Source of the DNA: Arabidopsis thaliana
Taxonomy: Eukaryota > Streptophyta > Magnoliopsida > Brassicales > Brassicaceae
Reading direction: 5' to 3'
Assembly: GCF_000001735.4 (NCBI RefSeq)
Contig: NC_003074.8
Coordinates: 18,669,261-18,733,260, forward strand
DNA: 64,000 bases
The notes beneath the pieces were generated by a model. That model saw only the letters and a list, made by a program, of their open reading frames with translations. It ran no database searches and was not told where the DNA came from. The translations under genes and the position numbers were made by a program. Shown here piece after piece: positions 37,178 to 49,175 of the stretch; position 1 is the first letter of the stretch; each line of letters begins with the position of its first letter.

Positions 37178-40100
37178 GATTATAATAACCTTTCACTAAA
37201 AAAATTGTAATTTCTACTTTTGGTGGCTTAGAGTGGTTAGCGTTAAAAATCATATATGTAGTAGATTTGTTCTCTTTTTTTATATATATATTATTGTAGA
37301 TTTGGAGTTTGTGGTTGGGTTTCATTTCTGTTAAAGCCATGGTTTTACGCTTAAGTTGATATTGAGATTTTTGTTTGTTTGTCTTGGAATCTACAAGTGT
37401 CGGATACTAAGAATCATACTCGTCTAAATAAGAAAGTATTAACTCAGTCACATTTATTAAAGTAAATAACAATGGACAACTTTGAAAAGCTAAAGGGAAT
37501 AATCAGTTGTATACTTGTTTATATTTGGTAACTGAGGATAAAATATTGGACCGTTGGGCTTAAGCCATAACAGAAAAGACGAAAGTAGCTCTCTTCCACG
37601 CACATTCAAAGACAAAAAAAAAAACATCCTTCGGATCAATAGGAATCAGAAAACAGAGAGGATTAAGGAAGAAAAAGACAAGAAGAAAGAGAGGGAAGGA
37701 ATAAGGGAAGGGTGTCAGTGGTTTGATCTGATAGGACCGGTCCGGAGTTCGGACCCGAATATCCGACAACGAAAGGACGGCTGCAAAAACAAATAAGACA
37801 CATCGTTCCATGGCACACACACAACACACAAACCACACCTCTCTTGTTTCTCTCTCTCTCTCTTTCTATGAGTTTCTTCATTGTTTTGGGTGTGAAAGCG
37901 ACTAGAGATAAGAGAGAGAGAACGTTGTTGAAGTGGGAAGAGGTGGCTCAGGCCTCAGTGTGGGTCATATCTTTCCTCCGGCTGCGCGTGCTTATCCACC
38001 TCCTTCGACTCGACCCCGACAGCTTCACTCTTGTCTCCTTGACCAGTTTTTTATTTTATTTTTAAGACTCTCTCCCCTTTTTTGCTACGTAACGTACGTA
38101 TTTGTAACTTATTTATATGGACCAGACCAGTATGAATACTTTACTTCAAAAATAACATGGGATTTGTCATGTTTTGTTAAAAGTTGTGTTGGGTATTTCT
38201 GCAGAGTCGTTATCTATTTTTTTTTTAAGTAGTCTAAAAACAATACACTTGGAAGAAGAAAAAAAAAGATTACAGAAACGAGAAATGCGGAGAGAGACAG
38301 AATGATGGGAAGGGTTGGGACAAGGCGTGAAGAATTATTATTACACATTTCCTCTGATTGCGGACTCTCTCCTTCTCATTCTCTATCCGAATCCGATTCT
38401 CTCCCTCACCTTATCATAACATATATACAGTTTTAAATTGGAACAAATATGATCACAATGATAGATCATATAAACACTCATTTAGTCATGCTCACCAGAC
38501 GTTATTTGTAATGACTTTTCCATGTGTTAACAAAACTTAAAACGAGAGTTTATCAAAACTTATTATTTGGATTTACATGTTTCTCTTTTTTAAAAGGTTA
38601 TGTTTGTTTTCGTCCCATGATGTAACTTTAAATCTTAGTATAACCCTATATATTTATTGCATAGATTTGGTGTTGATGTGGGATTAATGTGGTCCTTAAG
38701 AAGTCATACTCCAATACAAATTGTTTAGTCGTATGTGGACTAAGATAGATTCTGATTCGCTTGTCATAATCAAATCATTCATAATACAATTTTAGTGTTT
38801 ATATTGTGTGAAACACGAACATAGTCCACCGCCCACCGCCACTACCGTTTTAAATTGAAATTTGTGAACAAATAAGCGACAGTCACCTGTCTATATACTT
38901 TGAAATAAAAAACTTAAAACAAAAGTGTTCAAAAAGAATAATCTCTAAATAGAGTAATAAACAAACAAAAGATCTCCGGTACATTACAATATAGTAATGT
39001 CTTTTCTAAGACAGCGAACAAATGAAACAAGATCAATTTTTTTTGGACTTTAATTTCAAAAGCTGCTTGATCGATCCAACAAAGAAACAAATAATTTTTA
39101 ATTCTTCTCAAAAAATAAAGTAATAGGATAAATCCAATTATCCATTTTAAAGTAAAAAATTTAACGTAGACGATTGAAAAACGTGTCCCTTGTTTCCTAC
39201 TTTCTCGAACATTCATTCTTTATTCTTTTTAATTCCGAATAGTTACGCTTACGATAGAAAATTAATGAGCTTACATAAATTTAACTTCTGACATTTACGG
39301 ATGCTTTAGAAGAAAAAAACTAAATTACTCTATTAGTAGTACTAATTGTTATCGGAAACATACGTTTGCTTGGTACATTATAATAATGGAAAGAATCTTA
39401 AGAGATAAATATACAATTACTGGGAAAGGGCCGTACATTACATTGATAAGCTCAATAGTCTCCAAACCTGTGTTGCCTACTGCGACCTACTCTCTCTCTC
39501 TCTCTGTATGCGTTATCTCCGTATCATTTTTTTTTTTTATCAACGTGTCTTTGTTTTTCCACGAAAGATAAAAAATCATGTCATTATTATTAGTTTTGAC
39601 TGTTGTTAGTACTAATTTAAACTTTAAACATATGTGACAAAAAAAAAAAAAAACTTTAAACATAAAAGCAACGTCATGACCAAACTTTAGCATTATTAGC
39701 CACATAAGTACAATTATTTTCATTTTTTGTCAAAAAATTGATTTATAAGGTTGGTAAAGAAAAGACTAAAATATGTATCATGATGTTTTCCCGATAATTA
39801 GGTACCAAAAATTATAGTCATCGATTAAAACCACACCGGTGAATTTTATCTCTGTTGATGTTTTTAAGGAATTTTTTTTTACGTTTTACTCATTTTCAAA
39901 TGCCTCAAATATTTCAATTAAACGTTTGTGTGTGCCTATTTCACATAAATAAGCTTGTTTGGGAATTGTGATAGTCAAATATTGCGACCATCATTACAAA
40001 TCATGTTTTTTTTTTCATGTCACTCACCACCATGAATTCTATGTGAGTTTTTTCCTTCTTTAAATAGTTGTATCCATATGTAGTATAAGTTAACTCGAAT

Positions 40101-40611
40101 CTTAGCAACTAAAGCTAAACAAAATCTATAAATCCAAGTATTAAACCACAATTAAAGATGTGTTTTTAAGTGTGTGTGTGTGTGTTTATCCATTGTTCAA
40201 AGTCCAAAACTGAAAACTTTGAAAACAGAGCCATCTACGTATGAAGAGAGCCGACTTCATAGGGATGAAAAACAGAGCATTTCACTGTTTACAATAATCC
40301 CATAGCCGACTCAACAATTCCAAAGCTAAACAATAATAAACAAATCCTCATAAAAAGACAAATTTCAAAGACAAGAGAGAAGAGAGAGATAGAGAGCGTG
40401 GCCTCTAATCAACCCAACACCCTCTGTCAAAAACAAGCCTGACTTTCTTCTCCATCCCCATTTCTATCTGCGCATGTCTCTCTCTTTCTTCTCCATAAAA
40501 AACCAAATTCTCACTCTCTCATACCCTAAAGTTTCAACCTTTAAACCCTAAAACCAAAAAAGCTTCAGTCTTTTGCATCACTTCCCTTAAAGCTTCAACC
40601 TTTCTCCGATT
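37178..40611. other. 3.4-kb intergenic region upstream of OBP1
   Basis: The GDSL and OBP1 genes flank this spacer. Most of it is AT-rich and non-coding. An island at about 37.60-38.05 kb is more GC-rich and holds a CACA run, a (CT)n run (about 37850-37865), a GA run and a segment with GAAGTGGGAAGAGGTGGCTC. None of its frames looks like a known protein, so it may be a transcribed non-coding RNA or a regulatory block. A CT microsatellite lies at about 39489-39505 and a TG microsatellite at about 40171-40186. The last 200 bp are CT-rich leader sequence for OBP1. Confidence 0.5.
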
Positions 40612-41373
40612 ATGCCGACGTCTGACTCCGGTGAACCACGGCGAATAGCTATGAAACCTAACGGCGTAACAGTTCCGATTTCTGACCAGCAAGAACAGCT
40701 TCCATGTCCTCGTTGTGACTCATCCAACACTAAGTTCTGTTACTACAACAACTACAACTTCTCTCAGCCTCGTCACTTCTGCAAAGCTTGTCGTCGTTAC
40801 TGGACTCACGGTGGTACTCTCCGTGACGTTCCTGTCGGTGGTGGTACTCGTAAAAGCGCGAAACGTTCCCGCACTTGCTCGAACTCTTCTTCCTCCTCTG
40901 TTTCTGGTGTCGTCTCTAACTCTAACGGTGTTCCGTTACAAACGACGCCTGTTCTCTTCCCTCAGTCGTCAATCTCTAACGGCGTTACTCACACAGTAAC
41001 TGAAAGCGACGGAAAGGGAAGTGCTTTATCTCTCTGTGGAAGTTTCACCTCCACTCTGTTGAACCATAACGCTGCTGCGACGGCTACGCATGGATCCGGT
41101 TCGGTTATTGGTATCGGAGGTTTTGGAATCGGACTCGGGTCGGGTTTTGATGACGTCAGCTTTGGACTCGGAAGAGCGATGTGGCCGTTTTCAACTGTTG
41201 GTACTGCGACAACGACGAATGTTGGGAGTAACGGTGGTCATCACGCTGTTCCAATGCCAGCCACGTGGCAGTTCGAGGGTTTAGAGAGCAACGCTGGTGG
41301 TGGATTTGTCTCCGGTGAGTACTTTGCGTGGCCGGATCTTTCCATCACAACTCCGGGAAACTCACTCAAATGA
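40612..41373 (+). CDS. OBP1: Dof zinc-finger transcription factor OBP1 (DOF3.4)
   Basis: An uninterrupted frame of 253 residues from ATG 40612. The Dof domain lies at about residues 30-80: [20 protein letters not shown], then [20 protein letters not shown] and [10 protein letters not shown], with the four Cys of the C2C2 finger. Dof factors bind AAAG cores. A Ser-rich segment follows, then a Gly-rich C-terminal half ending in a typical acidic/aromatic region (EYFAWPDLS). OBP1 interacts with OBF bZIP factors and promotes cell-cycle entry and cell-size control in Arabidopsis. I recall it as AT3G50410. Assignment to OBP1 rests on the domain plus gene order; the Dof identity itself is certain. 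Confidence 0.93.
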   Translation: MPTSDSGEPRRIAMKPNGVTVPISDQQEQLPCPRCDSSNTKFCYYNNYNFSQPRHFCKACRRYWTHGGTLRDVPVGGGTRKSAKRSRTCSNSSSSSVSGVVSNSNGVPLQTTPVLFPQSSISNGVTHTVTESDGKGSALSLCGSFTSTLLNHNAAATATHGSGSVIGIGGFGIGLGSGFDDVSFGLGRAMWPFSTVGTATTTNVGSNGGHHAVPMPATWQFEGLESNAGGGFVSGEYFAWPDLSITTPGNSLK

Positions 41374-41610
41374 GAAAAGCTTCTGTCTTCATCAAAGGGC
41401 TTCAAAGTCTCTTCCTTTTTTTAGTCTCTATTGGTGATGTTGATCTCTTAGTTTGTGTCTTGTCAATTTAGAAACTTGTCTTCGGAAACTAGAAAACAGA
41501 GAAAGTTTGTGTTTTTTTGGCTCTATGTTCTTAACTTTGGTACTTTCTTCTGCTCTGTTTCGTTTAATTGATTTCGAATGGAAATGACTAAACTTGTTTA
41601 GAACAAACTT

Positions 41611-43734
41611 TTAATTTGAACAGACAAGTTTATTGAATGATGATTTGCACAACATATTTCTCTTTAATCTATTTAATTCATCTTGAGCTTGACTTACAAC
41701 TTCTGGGTTCGACTGGTCTCCTGAGGAGAAAACTTGTGTATTGTTGTTGTTCACTTCAATCCAGCTCAATCCTGGATCTTTAGATGAAGCTAATCCTCTA
41801 ATCTTCCTTCTCATCTCTGCAACATCCTCCCATCTCCCATTTACTGCATATAAATTTGATAGTAGAATGTGTGTTGCAGTGTCTTCTGGATCAAGTTTCA
41901 GTATTTGCTCAGCTGCATATAGTCCTATCTGCAAGTTTCTTGTGTTAACACATGCGCTTAGCAGAGTTCTCCAGAGCTCTGCTTGGTTGTTCCCGGGAGG
42001 AGATTGTTCTATCAGTTCCAGTGCCTCGTCTACTAACCCAGCTTTTGATACTAAATTCACCATGCAAGAGTAGTGCTTAAACCCTGCTTTGATGCCCTGT
42101 TCCTTCATTTGGTTCCATAGGAACTTACCTTGCAACGTTGATCCCCTGTGGCTACAGGCTGCTAATAAAGACAAGTATGTAACAGCATCTGGCATGAATC
42201 CGTTTTCTAGTATTTGCTCGAAGAAGCTCAGAGCTTTTTCTACCATTCCATGCTGACTATAAGCACCTAGCATCGAATTCCAACATTTCAAATCTGGATT
42301 TGAAGCAAGAGAGAATATTGTTTCTGCAGTTTCGTATTTACCGTTTTTCCCATACATGTCTACTAGCGCTCCACATACTGACATAACACAATCGAATCCC
42401 GTCCTTATGGCAAGACAATGGAAAACTTCACCTTGTCTTAGCATTGCCATATCTGAACATGCTCCTATGACACTACTCAGGGAAAAACCATCACTTCTAT
42501 TCTTTTCTCTGTACATTTCAATGAAGAATTGGACCGCTAATTCGCTGTTTCCTAATCTAGAATGCCCTACGATCATCTCAGTCCAGAGAACAACATCCCT
42601 TTCCTTCATCACATCAAACACCTTCTGTGCAGATTCAGCTTCCCTGTTCTTGAAGTACATCGACAATAGTGTTGTTCCAACAAAAACACTCCTTTCATAT
42701 CCTAATTTCGTTACTTGTCCGTGAAGAAGCTTCCCATGAACAAATCTTTCTGGTTCCGCTGTCGCAGATATAGCAGCAGAGAAAGTATATTCATCCGGCC
42801 GAGGTGTGGACATCCTCAGCAACCTTCTATACATAAGCATCGCTTGCTCTCCAAAGCCGTTTTCTGAGCACCCTGAAATAATCGAGTTCCATGAAACCAA
42901 ATTTGGGTTATGAATCCTCCCAAACACATAAAATGCTTCCCTCATGTCTCCACAACTGCAATACATGTCAAGAAGAGCATTATCTAGAGGTAAATCAGCT
43001 AAACTATCAGAGACTATTATCCGGGCATGGATTAGTTTCCCCAGTGAATAGCTTCCCAATTTACTACAACCATTCAACACAATCGAATACGTGAACTGCG
43101 TTGGATCAACACCAGACATCAACATGTTTCGAAAGAACATAAGCCCATCTTCTATCTTATCATTTTTCAAACTCCCAACTATCATTGTGTTCCAAGCAAC
43201 CGCATCTCTATTATTTACACAGTCAAATATTCTCCTCGCAGATTCTAAGTCCCCGCAACTAGAGTACATCCCCAAAACCGATGTCTGGACAACTACATTA
43301 TCTGAATAACCAAGCTTTATAATCTGCGAGTTTAATGATGACCCCATTAAAACATCCTCAAGCACAGCACATACTTGCACTAAGCTAGTGAAAGTTGAAC
43401 TATTGGGCTTCACGTACTCAAACGCCATATGGGTTGTTAGAGGAAACGCATAACTTGCAAAATCTGGGTTCCGGGAATACGCCGAATAAAGCGCATTATA
43501 AGAAACTACGTTTCTGTGAGGCATTTTGTCGAACACTTTCCGTGCTTGTTCCAGTGAACCACACCTCACATACATTGAGATGAGATTGTTATTTGCGTAC
43601 GGAGACTCGGTAGCGGCGCCAGCGCCGGCGGTGAGGACGAGAGCGTGGATCTGACGCGCCCGTTTTAGTACCGTGATCGAGACGCATTTCCGTGTAAGTT
43701 CTACAACGGAAGAAGCTATTTCGTTCAGTGGCAT
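41611..43734 (-). CDS. PLS-type pentatricopeptide repeat protein, E class
   Basis: An intronless gene of 707 residues from ATG 43734. Repeated PPR units run through the whole protein, for example [60 protein letters not shown] and [20 protein letters not shown]. The C-terminus has E-type motifs ([20 protein letters not shown] and [10 protein letters not shown]) and stops without a DYW deaminase domain. Such PLS-class proteins usually guide C-to-U editing of organelle transcripts with partner factors; the target here is unknown. The first residues enter a PPR-like helix at once and show no clear transit peptide, so the N-terminus may be shorter than in relatives. I recall the locus as AT3G50420. 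A decayed copy of the 5' part lies just upstream. Confidence 0.92.
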
Positions 43735-43800
43735 AAAAAAGCTAAAGAAAGCTTCAGGTTTTCCAAAAGAAAATTGAAATAGTTGCCCTTTTAAGAAGAT

Positions 43801-44229
43801 TGTCCTCGCAGATTCTAAGTCCCCTCAACTGGAGTACATCTACATCATCTGAAAAGATCCAAGCTTTATAATCTGCGAATGCAGTGATGATCCCATGGAA
43901 ACATACTCAAATACAGCACTAAGCTAGTGAAAGTTGAACTAATGGGATTCACGTACTCAGACGCCACATGGATTATTAGACTAAACGCATATCTTGCAGA
44001 ATCTGGGTTCCGGGAATACTCCGAATAGAGTTACAATGTTTCTCTGAGGCATTTTGTCGAACACTTTCCGTGCTTGTTCCAGCGAACTACACCTCACGTA
44101 CATCGATATGAGATTGTTATTTGCGTACGGATACTCGGCAGCGGCGTCTACGGTGAGGAGGAGAGCGTGGAGCTAACGCGCCTGTTTTAGTGCCAAAAGT
44201 TGTACAACGGAAGAAGCTACTTCGTTCAG
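43801..44229 (-). pseudogene. Degenerate partial duplicate of the PPR gene 5' end
   Basis: On the minus strand this segment repeats the PPR coding sequence from about codon 3 to the motif GDLESAR, in the same order. It shares long stretches such as those encoding [12 protein letters not shown] and [12 protein letters not shown]. It is broken: a deletion after SSVVQL, CAG changed to TAG in the KQAR region, further frameshifts around the NPDFASYAF equivalent, and TGC changed to TGA in SSCGDL. After that last stop the copy stays open and runs in frame through about 22 codons into the functional ATG at 43734. This is a tandem, head-to-tail partial duplication. Confidence 0.88.
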
Positions 44230-44457
44230 CTTGTTCGCAGGGCGGCAATTCACATTCTCTCTATAAAGCGAAGTTTCGAAACGATGCGTTTCATTTGAAC
44301 TCACCTTTTAAACGCCGTGTTTGACTTTAAAGTTTAATCTAACCTGTCTCTACAAACAATACGCTGCGTTTCATCGAACCTCTCGTCATAACAAAAACGC
44401 TACGTTTTAATAAGAGTTTATTGATCCCCGGCGAGAGTGAACTGTCGTCGTTGTAAA
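44230..44457. other. Promoter interval of the Lines-like gene
   Basis: This short stretch lies between the PPR relic and the start of the plus-strand gene. Repeated related phrases (for example TGCGTTTCAT near 44285 and 44370) suggest small local duplications. Nothing else is seen. Confidence 0.4.
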
Positions 44458-47400
44458 ATGGCTACCGGAAACTTGGCTTCTCGTCTTCATCTCTTGATCG
44501 ATCTTTGTGTTCGCCAATTCCCTGTAAGTATTATTCTTCAGCTCTTGTTCTCCGTTTCGTTATGAGTTATTGTAACTATGTGTAATTGTATAAACGCAAT
44601 TGGTTCTCGGAGTCATGTAGGAAAGAGAAGAAGTAACTTTGCCGACGAAGGAAACGGAAAAAGATCTGCTTCTTTCTCTATCTCAGGTTCATCATTGTCG
44701 ATGATTTTTTTGCTTCCTGTGTGTTAATCCTCGAAGCTCCGGTCCTCTTAAATTGGATAGTTTTTTTTTTTTTTACAGGTGTTGAGAGAAATTCAATCTT
44801 GGAGGAGCGAAATTTCATGTGATAAGGCGGTGGTGAGTTCATTGCTTTAAGAATTCCTAATATTTTAAGATTGTATAGGTTGGTTGATGAGTATTGGAGC
44901 TATTTGATTAGCTAAGATTTTCAATAGGAATCGCGAGAGGAGACTGTTGTTGATCATGATGAATCTGCTGATGCTTTATATGGTCCAGACTCTATAGAGT
45001 ATTTATGCTTAGAAAGACTTGTGGCGGATCTTGTAAGTTTCTCATTCTGCTGTTAGGTAGAGTTGTCTATGATCCTTAGCTTGATCTGGTTTCTCTGGCA
45101 GGTTTGTTTGTTGGGTATGGAGAATGTGCATGTTAAACATTTGGCTGGCAACATACTTGTGGAAGTATCCGGTTGTCTTGTTGAATCTGTATGTTACATC
45201 TGCCTCACTCGGGATTTTAGAATGTTGTATTCTTCCAGCTCTCATACTCACTCATTTGTTTTTCCTAGGGAAGTCAATGGGATGAGTTCATTCGTTTGCT
45301 TTGTGAATGTTTGCGGTTAGCAGTTATCTACAGTTTCCCAATTCCTGCTGTAGGATCTGAAACTGGATTTGGAAGTCTAGATCAATGTTTCTTCGGTTCT
45401 GATGTTCTTAAATGTAAGCTGGAAAAGGCTAACTGGTCCACGGTGTCGGATATCTTTCGAGTTCTTCGTAATATATTGAAGCGCTTGAGCCAAGAAGACA
45501 ATGAGGAAATTTTTGATGTATACTTGGAATCTGTCAACTCTACACTTGCAAAAGTTCCTTGGTGCCGATTGGATACTATTTTTTCTCATCAGCATGGTAG
45601 TGGTGAAAGAAATTTCCAAGGTCAGAGTGGAAACAGTGAGGAAGCAACTGTATTTCTTGGGAGCTTTGTCCAGTTTCTCTGTTCCATGGTTCAGCAGGTT
45701 CATGTTGTAGAAGATTCTGATGATTTTGAACCTTCATATTTGATCCTCCAAAAAACCATCAAGCTTATTCCGGATCTCCTCCGTTGGTGCCAACCAAAGT
45801 TGAAAAGTCAAAGTGGCTCTTGCATGTCAAGATACCTAGGGCACAAGTTACTGGTACGTATTTCCATCTGTTTCTAATCTTACAAGTTCAGAGAACCACT
45901 TTGCTTTGTTTCTTGATATATCTCGGATAATAACTTCATCCTACACGACTGTCTCCCCCTTTTTGTAGGTGTTGATGATCAGGCTTACTGATAAGTCCAA
46001 AATCAAATGTACCATTCTTCTTTCATGGCTGCAATATTTGCAACGGGATTCTCAAGGCTTTCTTCAACACACCCTAACAAAGTTTAAACCCGTTCAAGAT
46101 AATTGTTTGGAGGGTTCGCCATTCTTTGTGAGTTTGTCTGATAGGGAGGTCAATGAGATGCATTCTAATCATTTGCAAAGACTCTCTGTGTTTCTGTTCC
46201 TACGGTGCTCCTTCACTTTGATTTACTCAAGTAGACATAACGACAAGCTATGTGAGTTTGATTGTAGAAAGAAAGGGATGGCAGAGATGTTTAAATGGAT
46301 TGAACGACAGATTCCAGGCAATATGTTTTCTGATCACAGAATTTATAGCAAGAAGAATGTTGAATTTTCTGCATCCTTCGTTCGGCTGTTCATGCATGAG
46401 GTTTGGGTTATCATTCTGTATTTGCCATTCGTATTTGGTGTTTTAGTTTAACACCATACACTAGAGCTCTGTTATAACTTTTCTATGTTAAACTGTAGGA
46501 TGATCTATTATTTAAAGTCCTCCTGCAATTGCTGTCTGTACCATTGCATAGACAGGAATTGTAAGTAGGGTAAAACACTTGCCTTTCTGCAAACAGTTAT
46601 CTAGATTTCTGTGAGTTCTTATGGGCATTTTTTTACTTACAGGCCTAACGTGGAAGGGGGTTCGCTTGAAGATGAGGAACAAATTACTCTCTTCCGTTTA
46701 TCAACCTTGTTCAATCCTGTAAGATTATTCTGTATATTTCTTTCAGAGGTAATTTTCATATAACATTCTCATAATCTCTTGTGCTATTTTCCATTTAGGC
46801 TTGGTAATATGTTCATCATTCACCTCTGTCTTCTGTTTTCAGCTGCATTATGATCATCAAGTACTTCTTGATTACCTTATATCTAAAGATATTGGGGCTA
46901 GCTGCGCAGAGTACCTGCTGAGGTTAATCCTTTTCTCTTAAGAATTTGCATATCAACTGCTCCATCTTGAGTAATAAGATTGGATATGATCTGTTAGTTT
47001 GTGTGAGACCAGCCATGTTAGCTCGTACTCTAGTCTTTGAATGATTTCTCTAGTTTACAAATTACGTTATGAATTTTCCAAACAAATACTTATAGGTTGA
47101 TTCCCATATGACATCCGCTGTTTTTTCCTGGTAGATGCTTGCGTGCAGTATGTGATTCATGGACTCTATTTGTGGAATTCCCATTTGAAGGAAGTACAGA
47201 TGCTCCATCTCCGAAGAGAAGAAAAGTTTTGCCTGAGACTTCTGAGGTTGAACAAAACTGGAGATTACATGCCCAGGCTTTTGAAGACGCCAAAGATTGT
47301 CTGCTTTCGTTACAAAATTCAGTTGTTAAGCTACATCAGAAGAAACTGTTTCCATACAACCCAGAGGCTCTTCTACGACGGTCAGTCTTATTTTCGCAAC

Positions 47401-47500
47401 TTGTAAACTCACCTACGCATATAAATCAGCTAAATAAACCTTCTTCTATTGTGAGGCAGTTTGTCAAGGTTTCATGAGCTCTGTCTATCCCATGAGTAAT
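44458..47500 (+). CDS. Lines (LINS1)-like protein
   Basis: Twelve exons assemble cleanly: 44458-44523, 44621-44686, 44779-44832, 44928-45032, 45102-45188, 45269-45853, 45969-46400, 46499-46560, 46643-46718, 46843-46922, 47135-47380, 47470-47500. All phases agree and the product is about 629 residues. The last 50 residues (SLQNSVVKLHQKKLFPYNPE, then ALLRRFHEL) match the pattern of the Lines C-terminal domain, in which a short basic helix precedes F-P-Y-N-P and L-L-R-R. The middle is alpha-helical and Leu-rich, with LCECLRLAVIYSFP and LLRWCQPKLKSQ. Animal LINS1 is linked to Wnt signalling and cognition; the plant role is unknown. I recall the locus as AT3G50430, annotated vaguely as golgin. The Lines assignment is my inference. 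Confidence 0.78.
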
Positions 47501-48131
47501 ATATCTGGACCAAAGGTAAATCAGTTGCAAATATGGATTCAAAAGAACTGTTATATGAAAATTGTCATATGCTTATGGTTTAGCAAAATGTTGTGATCCT
47601 TAGTTTGTGGGTTGCGGTAATTAGGAAGTCAGATTCAACAAATTATACTTCTCTGTTAGCTGCTAGATAAGTCTCTAACCTCTCAATTTGGTGCTTCTCA
47701 GGTGAGATTCTCTGAGACAGAACAGAAGGATCAGATGCCAACACAAAGAAGTCTCCTTTCCAGATCAAATTTCAAACTAATCGGCTCACCAGTAGAAGTG
47801 TATGTAAGTTTGAGAATCTCATGTCTAATCGAATTTTCTTGGGGTACTTCTGACACAAGTGTAGCTGACATGAGCTGTGTTTCTGCAGAGAGATCCTACA
47901 TTCTTTGGTTGGTGCAGCTGCTATGAAACAGAGAGCATTATGTTCTTGCCTCCACAATCCAAATCTGAATGGTATAAGATACTCTCTAGTCAAGCTAATG
48001 TGAAACTGCCCCAGCCAATTAGAGTAAGCAATGAAGTGTAGAATATCAAGAATCACAAATATTGAAACTCTCTTATTCATATCATAGATGTAACTGAGCC
48101 CAAATCATACACAGGTGTCATCATTTTACAT
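47501..48131. other. Convergent 3' region between Lines-like gene and MES10
   Basis: This is the 3' flank of two convergent genes. A stretch at about 47702-47805 could be a 3' UTR exon of the Lines-like gene. No separate gene is supported. Confidence 0.45.
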
Positions 48132-49136
48132 TTAGTTATATTTCGCTGCTATTTCTTGTAGCAGTTGAGAAAGTTCATGAGGCTTAGTGAGCATAGCCAT
48201 GTGACCAGCTTCTTCAATCCGCTTAACTTCGTGAGGCTCGTAGTTACTAATCATCCACTTCTGAATCTCCTCTGGAACCACATTGTCGCCTTCACAGACA
48301 ATAAACACTCTCTTCCCAGATCCATACCTCTCCTTTGTTATCAGATCTTCACCTCCCATTTCCTTAGTGTATAACCAGCTTGGTTTCATCAACGCCATGG
48401 CTAATTCTAGATCCTGCAATCAGATTACCAATCAGTGACCACCTGATCTCAGACAAACTATGCCATAATCATAACTGTAGTGGACTCACCTCTAACTGGC
48501 AATTACTATATGCCTTCTCCTTCAAGAAACTAGTACCGAACAAAACTGAACTTGGTGGGTGTTCTAATCCTTCCTCGAATGTAAACTCACAGTCCATAGC
48601 GAAACCCTCTGGTAGTCTCGTAAAATACTGCAAACAAACAGAAAGTGACAAGAGATTATAAGATAAGTTCTTAAGAATGGTACCAAACAAAATAAGATAA
48701 GAAGAGACTAATTTCTTTTTCCGGCGACCTCTTGAATCAAAACCGCCGGAGGAGAGTCATGGTGCGGCATGTAAGCAGAGAGGAAGATTCCGACAGAGAC
48801 TTTGGTCGGAAACCTTTCCATAGCAAGAGAAGTTCCAATGCCACCATAGCTATGACCAACAAGAACCACTTTCTCGTTTTCAGGGAGAGACTCCATGAAA
48901 CTCATCAAAGGCTCTAGATACGCCGACACCAAACGAACCTCATGGAGCTGCCTCGTGTCGACACCGGAGCCACCAAGGTCGATAGCTGTCACACGGTGAC
49001 CATCGAGCTTGAGCTTTGCAGCTAGTTTGAACCAGCACCATGCTCCATGACATGAGCCGTGGACAAAGACGAAGTGATGGAGTTGTTGTTGCTGCATGTG
49101 GTGTGTTTGCATTTGGTATTGCTTTTGGTATGTCAT
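48132..49136 (-). CDS. MES10: Methylesterase MES10 (alpha/beta hydrolase, SABP2-like)
   Basis: Three exons (49136-48729, 48627-48490, 48413-48132) give 275 residues. The donor after exon 1 is GAG|GTCGCC, which is weak but gives a family-like join (VLIQE then YFTRLPEGF). The fold is that of SABP2/MES enzymes: FVFVHGSCHGAWCWFKL near the N-terminus, the nucleophile elbow VLVGHSYGGIG, the acid in VFIVCEGDNVVP, and the catalytic His in EAGHMAML. This family demethylates methyl esters of salicylate, jasmonate or IAA; the substrate of this member is not clear from sequence. A further ATG lies upstream at 49175, but 49136 is preferred because the resulting length fits the family. I recall it as AT3G50440. 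Confidence 0.92.
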
Positions 49137-49175
49137 GTTATCTTTTGTCCATTCGTTTGTTATATATATACACAT

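Noticed and set aside
37844..38065. Plus-strand 73-codon frame in the GC-richer island
   Set aside because: Hydrophobic and Leu-rich without start context, splice sites or family features; the block is listed as unexplained non-coding sequence instead.
45377..45703. Minus-strand 108-codon frame
   Set aside because: Antisense to exon 6 of the Lines-like gene, whose splicing and phases are fully consistent.
49137..49175. Upstream ATG extending MES10 by 13 codons
   Set aside because: The extension covers a TA-rich stretch that resembles a TATA region, and the family-typical length is reached from the ATG at 49136; kept only as an alternative.
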